Source: Verrucomicrobiota bacterium (lineage in GTDB: Bacteria > Verrucomicrobiota > Verrucomicrobiia > Limisphaerales > UBA8199). Taken from it: a stretch of DNA of 5,680 nt. The stretch is taken from NCBI GenBank assembly GCA_026397855.1, contig JAPLUA010000421.1, positions 1 through 5,680 of the forward strand, written 5' to 3'. Made by a program: the position numbers and the translations under genes. The notes beneath the pieces are model-generated. The model searched no databases. It had not been told where the DNA came from and was given only the letters and a program-made list of their open reading frames with translations. Below are positions 1-5,680 of the stretch, one piece after another (within the stretch, counting starts at the first letter, position 1; each line of letters begins with the position of its first letter).

Positions 1-1198
1 AGAAATTGCGGTCATTGCACGGAAAGAGCTGGGTGAAGGCGATCGCGACAATGCACTCCCTGGGATCAATCTGGCAGTAGGTGGTCGCCGCGCCATACCA
101 GCCGAACTGCCCGACCGAGGACGGCACGGAGAGCTGGCCGAGATCGGTGACCACCTCCACGCCGAACCCAAAACCCTTCTGCCGCGACGCCGCCTGGTTG
201 TTGGGAAGGACGACCATGTGATTGGCCGACATCAGCTCCACCGTCTTGCGACCGAGAATGCGGCAGCCGTCGAGGGTGCCCCCATTGCAAAGCATCTGCG
301 CCAGGAGAGCGAAGTCGTCCACCGTGGAGAAAAGGCCCGAGCCGCCCGCTTCAATTCCCCTGCCCGACTCCGGCCATGTCTCAAGGATCGGCTTCTCCTC
401 GGCCAGCCTACCGTCCGGTCCGCACTTGTAGGTCTTTGCCAGCCGATGCATTTTGGCCGCCGGAACGTCGAAGCCGGTGTCCTTCATGCCCAGCGGTCGG
501 AAGATCCGCTGCTCGAGGAAGGCCCCGAAGCGCTGGCCCGAGACCCTTTCGACGAGCGCGCCGAGCACGTCCTGGTTGACGCCATAGGTATAGGCATCGC
601 CGGGCTGGTGTTTCAGCGGCAGCCTGCCCAGTTTGGCGATGAAGTTGGTCAGGCCCGGGCCGCTCCAAAGGTCGGCGTTGTGCCAGAGCCTGGCCATCTC
701 GTCCTTGCCGCTGGAATCATAAACCAGCCCGCTGGTGTGCGTGAGCAGGTGGATGATGGTGATGGGGCGCTTCAGCGGCTCCAGCTTCGGCTGATTGTTC
801 GTGCCCCCCGTCCAGACCTGCATCTCCTTGAGCTCGGGCAGGTAGTTCCCCACCGGCTCATCCAGGTTGAACCGCCCATCCTCGAGCAGCATCAGCGTGG
901 CAACGCAGGTGACGATCTTGGACATCGAGTAAACGCGGCAGATGGTGTCCCGCTCCATCGGCAGACGATTCTCCAGGTCGCGGTAGCCGCAGACCTGGAA
1001 GTCCGCGATGCGCCCGTTCCGTGCCAGCAGGGTAATCACGCCGGCGGCGTTTCCCTCGTCCACGAACCGCTTTGTCGTCGCGTGCAGGACGGCTAGCCGC
1101 GCCGAGTCAAAGCCGGCGACCTTCGGGGAGGTCGCGGGGAGCTGCGCCTGGATTGACAGCGCCAGGAACAGCGGGAGGCAGGGAATAGCCCGTTTCAT
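1..1198 (-). CDS. Exported serine hydrolase, beta-lactamase / family VIII esterase type (C-terminus beyond the window)
   Basis: The frame is open from the ATG at 1198 to the left edge, giving 399 residues; probably only a short C-terminal tail is missing. Residues 1-19 (K2, R3, then a hydrophobic run ending in SIQAQ) look like a signal peptide, so the protein probably acts in the periplasm or outside. The nucleophile motif SxxK is S91-M-S-K94. HLLTHTSGL (150-158) is the conserved segment of the family, and YTYGVNQDVLG (203-213) holds the likely catalytic tyrosine, Y205. FGWYGAATT (365-373) stands where class C beta-lactamases have the KTG box, as is usual for esterase-like members. Substrate cannot be told: the family (Pfam Beta-lactamase, PF00144) includes esterases, D-aminopeptidases and peptidases, and true drug resistance is unlikely to be its role. 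An in-frame TAA 12 bases before the ATG limits the start; a TTG three codons upstream is the only alternative. No strong ribosome binding site is visible. It lies 34 bases after the phosphatase gene and is probably co-transcribed. Confidence 0.93.
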   Translation of the reverse strand, partial: MKRAIPCLPLFLALSIQAQLPATSPKVAGFDSARLAVLHATTKRFVDEGNAAGVITLLARNGRIADFQVCGYRDLENRLPMERDTICRVYSMSKIVTCVATLMLLEDGRFNLDEPVGNYLPELKEMQVWTGGTNNQPKLEPLKRPITIIHLLTHTSGLVYDSSGKDEMARLWHNADLWSGPGLTNFIAKLGRLPLKHQPGDAYTYGVNQDVLGALVERVSGQRFGAFLEQRIFRPLGMKDTGFDVPAAKMHRLAKTYKCGPDGRLAEEKPILETWPESGRGIEAGGSGLFSTVDDFALLAQMLCNGGTLDGCRILGRKTVELMSANHMVVLPNNQAASRQKGFGFGVEVVTDLGQLSVPSSVGQFGWYGAATTYCQIDPRECIVAIAFTQLFPCNDRNF

Positions 1199-1232
1199 AT
1201 CGTTCAACAGTTAAAGGCGAGGGATCGGGATG

Positions 1233-1793
1233 TCATGCCTGTTGCAATATCCACTGCGCTGCCGAGGCCAGATTGTCCACCACGACGGCGGCGGCCAGTT
1301 TGTCGGGCGACTTGCGCTCCAGCTCGGCCCCGTAGCCGGTGCGGACGAGGAGGCATTTCCCGATCCCGGCATTCCAGCCGCATTCCAGGTCAATGAGCTT
1401 GTCACCGATCATGTAGCTTTGAGCCAGGTCCACGCCGAACTCGTCGCGCGCATCCAGCAGGAACTGCGGCGAGGGCTTCCGTCCGCGGCTGGGGACGTCG
1501 GGGGCCTCGGGCGCGATGTAGATCTTCTCGAAACGCGCCTGGCTGCCCAGTTCCCTGAGCAAGTGCCGGTTCACCTTATCAACCTCGGACATGGTGAAGT
1601 AGCCGCGGCCCACGCCGGACTGGTTGGACACGATGAAGAGCCTGAACCCGGCACGACACAGCCGGCTCAGCGCTGCCGCCGTCTCTGGAAAGATCTCCAC
1701 ATCCTCCACCCGGCAGAGGTAGTTCTTCTCCTCGATCAGGGTGCCGTCGCGGTCCAGGAATACAGCTCGGTTCGTCTTCAAATCGGCTGGCAT
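1233..1793 (-). CDS. gmhB: HAD-family phosphatase, D-glycero-D-manno-heptose-1,7-bisphosphate 7-phosphatase-like (GmhB)
   Basis: This complete 186-residue protein matches the usual length of GmhB, which removes the 7-phosphate from heptose 1,7-bisphosphate in the cytoplasm on the route to ADP-heptose or GDP-heptose for the cell envelope. All four HAD motifs are visible: FLDRDGTL with nucleophile D14 and acid/base D16; VSNQSG with S56 and N57; K106 in GRKPSP; and GDKLIDLECG with D131 and D135 for magnesium. The spacing and the N-terminal VFLDRDGT plus NQSGVGRGYF block are typical of the GmhB / histidinol-phosphatase branch. The loop before K106, which in E. coli GmhB carries a Cys/His zinc site, reads APEAPDVPSRG and has no Cys or His. 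ATG at 1793 is the only reasonable start; the frame stays open back to the stop of the kinase gene without another good start, and no clear Shine-Dalgarno is seen. A related sugar-phosphate or histidinol-phosphate substrate cannot be excluded. Confidence 0.88.
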   Translation of the reverse strand: MPADLKTNRAVFLDRDGTLIEEKNYLCRVEDVEIFPETAAALSRLCRAGFRLFIVSNQSGVGRGYFTMSEVDKVNRHLLRELGSQARFEKIYIAPEAPDVPSRGRKPSPQFLLDARDEFGVDLAQSYMIGDKLIDLECGWNAGIGKCLLVRTGYGAELERKSPDKLAAAVVVDNLASAAQWILQQA

Positions 1794-1844
1794 TGTTAGC
1801 GCAAAAGCCGGCCGATGGAAATGACAAAAGGCGATGAGAAATAA

Positions 1845-1864
1845 GACTCAGCTCTCCGTGAGTC
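1845..1864 (-). terminator. Possible weak hairpin over the stop codon of the kinase gene
   Basis: A perfect 6-bp inverted repeat (GACTCA / TGAGTC) with an 8-base loop spans the kinase stop codon. In the minus-strand transcript it is followed by UUAUUUCU, which is only loosely U-rich. The stem is short and only half GC, so it would be at best a weak attenuator between the kinase and phosphatase genes, and it may be chance. Confidence 0.2.
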
Positions 1865-3542
1865 CGGAAAGAATATCCCGCAACTCCTTCACGTCGAAAG
1901 GTTTGGCCAGGGCGGCCTTGTAGCCCAGGGACTGGTGCGCAATGAAGGTGGGGTCGCTGGAGTAGCCGGTCATGAGCACGGCCTTCACGCTGGAGTCAAT
2001 CTTCAGAAGTTCCAGCATCGCCTCATGGCCTCCCATTCCGTTGCGCACGGTCATGTCCAGGAACACACAATCAAAGGGATGGCCCTCATGCTTTGCCTTG
2101 GCGTAGGCGTCAACGGCCTGCTGGCCATCCTTCGCCACCCCCACCTCGTGGCCTAGCCGGCGCAGCGTCATCGCCATGACGTTTCTAATCCCCTCCTCGT
2201 CGTCCATGATCAGGATTGTCCCCTTTTTCAGAGTGATCCTGGGCGGGTTCGGCTCCTGCTCCACCCGCGGGTTCCGGAAGGCGGGCAGGTAAACGTGGAA
2301 GGTGGTCCCGGTGCCCTTCTTTGACTCGACAGTGATGGCACCCCCGTGCTTGTGGATGATCGTATGGGCGATCGTCAGCCCGAGCCCCATGCCTTTGCGG
2401 TCTCCTCGCTGCTTGGTTGAGAAGTAGGGATCGAAAATCTTCGGCAGCACCTGCGGTGCAATGCCGCAGCCGTGATCGGTGACGCTGATCCGCACGTAGT
2501 CTCCCGGCGACAGCGCCAGATCCGAGTTGGCGTCCAGCGTCAGGTTTTCCGCCCGGACGATGACAACGCTCGGCCCCCGCATCGCCTCAACGGCATTCTG
2601 CACGATGTTCTGGAGAACCTGCGCCACCTGCCGGTCGTCGGCATCCACAGGCCATAGGTCACCCGGCAGGGAGAGATCCCTGCGGGTGTGGGAACCGTCG
2701 GTGATGGGCCGGATTGCCTCCTCGATCACGGCGGGGAGGAGGACCGCCTTGCGCATCGGCGCTCCCCCTTCGGCGAAGGTGATGAGCCGCTGTGTCAGGC
2801 CACTGGCCACCATGGAACCCTGCTTCGCAGCGGTCAGGTAGCCTGCCAGTTCTCCCGCTCCGGGAGTCAGCCTCTCGGCCATGTCCAGGTTCATGCGGAT
2901 CACGGTCAGGAGGTTGTTGAAATCATGAGCGATTCCCCCCGCCAGGATGCCCGCGGATTCGAGCTTGCTCGAGATGAGACGGCCGGCCTCGGTTCGTTTG
3001 CGTTCGGTAATGTCCGTCATCACCGCGAGGCACTCCGCCCCCGGCACGGCCGCTTCCGCCTCGATCCGCACCTCCGCCGGAGGTTTCCCCTGCCGGATCA
3101 TCGTGACCTCGCAGGATTGGATGGCGTTGGTCGCGAACACCCGTTTGATGAACCCATCGAACACCGGCCTATCCTCGGCGGCAACGTGAAGGGCGAGGCG
3201 TTTCCGGATCAGCAGGGAACGTTCGTTCCCCAGCAGGCTCGAGCAGGCCAGGTTCGCCTGGCAAATGGTCCCATCGCGATCGAAGGTCAGGTAGCTCACC
3301 GGTGCGAAATCATACAGCTCGGCGTATTTCTCCGCCAGGACCTCGGCATTTGCCCGGGCGGCCCTGAGCTCATCGTTCTGCATCTCCAACTCGACCTGGT
3401 AAACCTGCAGCTCGTGAAGCAGTTTGTGAGCGTCTGCGTCGAATCCGGTCGAATTCGCCTTGATCTGCAACGCCTTGATCCGCTGCTCCGCCTGCCGCCG
3501 CAGCTCGACCGCCACGGAGGAAGTCTTATAATTCGATTGCAT
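1848..3542 (-). CDS. Soluble hybrid sensor histidine kinase: coiled coil, PAS, HisKA, HATPase, receiver
   Basis: This complete 564-residue protein has no signal peptide or membrane segment, so it is probably cytoplasmic. Residues 10-72 form a charged helical region with the HELQVYQVELEMQNDEL block often seen ahead of PAS domains. A PAS domain spans about 73-180 and ends in the usual VMTDITERKR. The dimerisation helix carries the phospho-accepting H206 in GGIAHDFNNLL, an NtrB-like type. The ATPase domain (about 300-420) shows the N box (QNIVQNAVEAM, N312 and N316), the G1 box DHGCGI (D356) and the G2 box GMGLGLT (384-390). A C-terminal receiver (about 441-562) has the acidic pair D447/D448, phospho-acceptor D496, T525 and K547, so every key residue for phosphotransfer is present. 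No output domain or Hpt domain is attached. An in-frame TGA 15 bases before the ATG fixes the start. It follows the CheB-CheR gene by 68 bases of mostly repeat DNA, and the two probably work together. The sensed signal is unknown. Confidence 0.95.
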   Translation of the reverse strand: MQSNYKTSSVAVELRRQAEQRIKALQIKANSTGFDADAHKLLHELQVYQVELEMQNDELRAARANAEVLAEKYAELYDFAPVSYLTFDRDGTICQANLACSSLLGNERSLLIRKRLALHVAAEDRPVFDGFIKRVFATNAIQSCEVTMIRQGKPPAEVRIEAEAAVPGAECLAVMTDITERKRTEAGRLISSKLESAGILAGGIAHDFNNLLTVIRMNLDMAERLTPGAGELAGYLTAAKQGSMVASGLTQRLITFAEGGAPMRKAVLLPAVIEEAIRPITDGSHTRRDLSLPGDLWPVDADDRQVAQVLQNIVQNAVEAMRGPSVVIVRAENLTLDANSDLALSPGDYVRISVTDHGCGIAPQVLPKIFDPYFSTKQRGDRKGMGLGLTIAHTIIHKHGGAITVESKKGTGTTFHVYLPAFRNPRVEQEPNPPRITLKKGTILIMDDEEGIRNVMAMTLRRLGHEVGVAKDGQQAVDAYAKAKHEGHPFDCVFLDMTVRNGMGGHEAMLELLKIDSSVKAVLMTGYSSDPTFIAHQSLGYKAALAKPFDVKELRDILSGLTES

Positions 3543-3553
3543 AGCTTGTTCAG

Positions 3554-3630
3554 GTCACCCGTCACCTGTCACCCGTCACCCGTCACCTGTCACCCGTCAC
3601 CCGCCACCTGTCACCCGTCACCCTTCACCT
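3554..3630. repeat. 7-bp tandem repeat array (11 units) with 21-bp higher-order period at the gene junction
   Basis: Eleven head-to-tail heptamers run without a gap. On the plus strand they are A = GTCACCC and B = GTCACCT in the order A B A A B A A b A A b', where b is GCCACCT and b' is TTCACCT. B-type units fall at positions 2, 5, 8 and 11, so the array also repeats every three units (21 bp). It covers the last six codons and the stop of the CheB-CheR gene and ends 11 bases before the kinase start codon. Read on the minus strand, each normal unit contains TGA, and because 7 is not a multiple of 3 the array holds stop codons in all three minus frames. The unit also reads GGGTGA or AGGTGA there, which resembles a Shine-Dalgarno core, though the nearest one is about 12 bases from the kinase ATG, longer than usual. 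Confidence 0.95.
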
Positions 3631-5680
3631 TCCCGGGCTGACCAGCCAGTCGCTTCTCCAGCCCGGCCTGCTTTTCGCGCAGCTCCGCTTCGAGCTTCTT
3701 GGCGACGGTAACGTCGGTGAATGTGATGACGGCGCCATCAATGCGGTTGTCGAGGGTGCGGTAGGGCATGATGCGCAGCGCGAACCAGCGCCCGTCGCGT
3801 GCGTCCACGAGCTTCTGCATCGGGACCAGGGTCCGGAGCACCTCCTGCGCGTCGCGGGCCAGGTCGGGGTAGTGAAGGCCGGACTCCAGGTCGGTGATCG
3901 GGCGGCCGACATCGCTGGGGATGAGCTTGATGATCTTGGTGGCCTCGGTGGTGAAACGGCGCACGTGCATCGCGTTGTCGAGGAAGACGGTGGCGATCTC
4001 GGTGCTGTTGAGAAGATTGCGCATGTCGTTGTTGGCCATCGAGAGCTCGTCCACGCGCGCCTGCAGCTCGGCGTTGACGGTCTGGAGCTCCTCGTTGAGC
4101 GACTGCATTTCCTCCTTGGATGTGGTGAGCTCCTCGTTGGTGGACTGCAGCTCCTCGTTGGCGGACTGGAGCTCCTCGTTGGTGGACTTGAGTTCCTCCT
4201 GCGAGGTCTGCATCTCCTCGCGGGTGGTCTGCACCTCCTCGCGGACGTGCTGCAGCTCGCGCTCCATCTCCACCAACCTCGGGCTCGGGGTCGCCGCCTT
4301 GCGGGTCCCGCCCGGCGATTTAGGTTCCACCACCCGTGCGACCACCTCGGTGAAAAGGATCAGCACCAGCCCCCGCAGCGGCTCGGGCTCCTCCAGCACC
4401 TGGACGGTCAGGTCCACCCACTGCTGCCCGCCGTTGGTGCCGACCTTGAGCCCCTGGAGGACGACCGGGGAGTCCTCCCGCCCCCGCTGGCGGAGCGCCT
4501 TCTGGAAGGCGCTGGCCAGGTCGTAGCGCAGCCCTTCGCGGGCCATGGCGAAGATGTTCCAGTTGGCCTTGCCCGCGGCCGGCTCCAGGAATTTGCCGGT
4601 CTTGCCGCTGACGTAAAGGATGTCGCCCTTGTCATTGACCAGCACGGACGGCGGGGAGAACCGCTGCAGAACCAGCTGGTCGGCCATCGACTGGAGGCTG
4701 GCCAGCGGCTTAGGCATCGCGAGCGGCTCTACCCGGGTTATCGCGGGCGAGGTAAAGGAGGATGGGAACTCGATCGGCTCGGCCGGCATGGCCGTGGCGC
4801 TGCGCTGGAACAGCTTCGCCCGGGCATTCACGGGGAAGAACAGGTTGCTGAAGCCGCCGATGGTTTCCGCGCTGCCCAGGAACAGGATGCCGCCCGAGTT
4901 CAGGCTGTAGTGAAAGAGCGGGATGAGCTTCTTCTGCACCTCCGGGACCAGGTAGATCAGCAGGTTGCGGCAGCTCAGGATGTCCAGCTTGGTAAAGGGC
5001 GGATCCATGATGAGATTCTGGGGTGCGAAGATCACCATCTCCCGGATCTCCTTGCGCACGCGGTAGCCATGATCCTCCTTGATGAAGAACCGGGCCAGCC
5101 GCTCCGGCAACACGTCGGCGGAGATGTTGAGCGGGAAGAGGCCCTGGCGCGCTTTGTCAATGGAGTCCCGGTCCAGGTCGGTGGCGAAGATCTGCAAAGC
5201 CAGGTTGCCCTTGGGCTTCACATCATCCAGGGCCTCCTTGAACGCCATGGCCAGGGAGTAGGCTTCCTCCCCGCTCGAGCACCCGGGCACCCACGCCCGC
5301 AGCGCGTGGCCCGCGGCCCGGCTGGCCAGGAGCGACGGAATCGCATGCTCGCGCAATTGATCCCAGGCGGCGGGATCGCGGAAGAAGCTCGTCACCCCGA
5401 TGAGCAGCTCCTTGAAAAGCAAATCCAGCTCCTGCGGATTGGTCTGCAGGTAGCGGACATAGGCGGCCATCTTGCTGATCTGGTGGATGCCCATGCGGCG
5501 CTCGATCCGGCGGTAAAGCGTGTTCCGCTTGTAAAGGGAGAAGTCGTGCCCGGTCTGGGCCCGCAGCAGGATGATCGCCTTCTCCAGCACGCTCTGCGTC
5601 TTGTCCCCCAGAAACGGCCCCTCGGGCTTGTCCAAGAGCGGCACATGCTGCAAGAAAGCCAGGATCTTCCCCGGCAGATC
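3611..5680 (-). CDS. CheB-CheR-type fusion protein with coiled coil and PAS domain (N-terminus beyond the window)
   Basis: The frame is open to the right edge and gives 689 visible residues, numbered here from the edge. A TTG at 5653 could be read as a start, but the codons upstream continue as LPGKILAFLQH, resembling the C-terminal helix of a CheB methylesterase domain, so I read it as a longer CheB-CheR fusion cut by the window. The helical CheR N-terminal domain is at about 30-84. GVTSFFRD (95-102), the SAM-binding WVPGCSSGEE (130-139), ATDLD (166-170) and SCRNLLIY (236-243) mark an apparently intact glutamate methyltransferase. A PAS-like segment follows (about 335-449), then a coiled coil (466-554) with ten perfect heptads, then a PAS domain (555-661) ending in TFTDVTVAKK. 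The protein stops soon after, without the kinase that many relatives carry; a hybrid kinase is encoded next. The last six codons and the stop lie in a tandem repeat. Chemoreceptor partners are not in the window, so its target is unknown. Confidence 0.93.
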   Translation of the reverse strand, partial: DLPGKILAFLQHVPLLDKPEGPFLGDKTQSVLEKAIILLRAQTGHDFSLYKRNTLYRRIERRMGIHQISKMAAYVRYLQTNPQELDLLFKELLIGVTSFFRDPAAWDQLREHAIPSLLASRAAGHALRAWVPGCSSGEEAYSLAMAFKEALDDVKPKGNLALQIFATDLDRDSIDKARQGLFPLNISADVLPERLARFFIKEDHGYRVRKEIREMVIFAPQNLIMDPPFTKLDILSCRNLLIYLVPEVQKKLIPLFHYSLNSGGILFLGSAETIGGFSNLFFPVNARAKLFQRSATAMPAEPIEFPSSFTSPAITRVEPLAMPKPLASLQSMADQLVLQRFSPPSVLVNDKGDILYVSGKTGKFLEPAAGKANWNIFAMAREGLRYDLASAFQKALRQRGREDSPVVLQGLKVGTNGGQQWVDLTVQVLEEPEPLRGLVLILFTEVVARVVEPKSPGGTRKAATPSPRLVEMERELQHVREEVQTTREEMQTSQEELKSTNEELQSANEELQSTNEELTTSKEEMQSLNEELQTVNAELQARVDELSMANNDMRNLLNSTEIATVFLDNAMHVRRFTTEATKIIKLIPSDVGRPITDLESGLHYPDLARDAQEVLRTLVPMQKLVDARDGRWFALRIMPYRTLDNRIDGAVITFTDVTVAKKLEAELREKQAGLEKRLAGQPGKVKGDG
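4064..4273 (-). repeat. Ten in-phase 21-bp repeats encoding a heptad coiled coil
   Basis: Inside the CheB-CheR gene, a degenerate 21-bp unit recurs ten times in exact register. The plus-strand core CTCCTCGTTG is best kept at about 4088-4097, 4130-4139, 4151-4160 and 4172-4181. Each unit encodes one heptad with the consensus QSxNEEL (residues 470-539 from the right edge). The seventh heptad position is always L, M or V; the third is M or V at the outer heptads but S, T or A in the central ones. This is the linker that joins the methyltransferase half to the PAS domain. Such glutamate-rich heptads are well known in CheB-CheR-PAS fusions, so the repeat is explained by protein structure. Confidence 0.9.

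Noticed and set aside
218..1096. Long plus-strand open frame of 292 codons
   Set aside because: It lies wholly opposite the serine hydrolase, whose motifs are clear; its translation has no recognisable domain and arises from GC-rich codon bias.
1230..1799. Plus-strand open frame of 189 codons
   Set aside because: It mirrors the GmhB-like gene almost end to end; the minus-strand product has all four HAD motifs, so this is a shadow.
3554..3630. CRISPR-like array
   Set aside because: The units are 7 bp and directly adjacent with no unique spacers, so this is a simple tandem repeat.
2688..3641. Plus-strand open frame of 317 codons ending in a Pro/Ser/Thr/Cys/His repeat tail
   Set aside because: Its body is antisense to the kinase. 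The striking repetitive tail is just the 7-bp array, which has no stop codons on the plus strand.
3894..4526. Plus-strand serine-rich open frame of 210 codons
   Set aside because: The serine repeats are the reverse complement of the glutamate/leucine heptads in the CheB-CheR coiled coil.
5651..5653. TTG as the true start of the CheR protein
   Set aside because: The frame continues to the window edge and the upstream residues resemble the end of a CheB domain, so an internal TTG start is unlikely.

Overview
The window holds four genes, all on the minus strand and tightly spaced (gaps of about 68, 54 and 34 bases), so the transcription order runs from the right edge to the left. In that order they are: a large two-domain chemotaxis-type protein (end of CheB, complete CheR methyltransferase, PAS-like region, long coiled coil, PAS); a soluble hybrid sensor histidine kinase (coiled coil, PAS, HisKA, HATPase, receiver); a HAD-family phosphatase of the D-glycero-D-manno-heptose-1,7-bisphosphate type (GmhB-like); and an exported serine hydrolase of the beta-lactamase/family VIII esterase type. 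The first is cut at its N-terminus by the right edge and the last at its C-terminus by the left edge. No RNA gene, insertion sequence, CRISPR array or clear promoter was found. There is no gene-free stretch over 300 bases.

The base composition is GC-rich, and the GmhB-like enzyme implies a Gram-negative envelope with heptose-containing lipopolysaccharide or another heptose glycan. From memory of the families, CheB-CheR-PAS fusions and NtrB-like hybrid kinases of this style are common in soil and freshwater Verrucomicrobia, Planctomycetes, Acidobacteria and Proteobacteria. My leading guess is a Verrucomicrobia-like bacterium. This is inference only; no marker gene in the window settles it.

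The two signalling genes look like one functional unit. The CheB-CheR protein ends in a PAS domain with no kinase, and the next gene begins with a coiled coil and PAS domain and carries the kinase and receiver modules. In many relatives these parts form a single polypeptide. Between them lies the most unusual DNA in the window: eleven 7-bp tandem repeats with a 21-bp higher-order period, covering the last codons and stop of the CheB-CheR gene and ending just before the kinase start. The phosphatase and the hydrolase follow on the same strand and may be co-transcribed, but nothing in the sequence ties them mechanistically to the signalling pair.

I found no convincing undescribed system. The repeat junction, the split CheB-CheR/kinase pair and the GmhB-like enzyme without zinc ligands deserve a second look.
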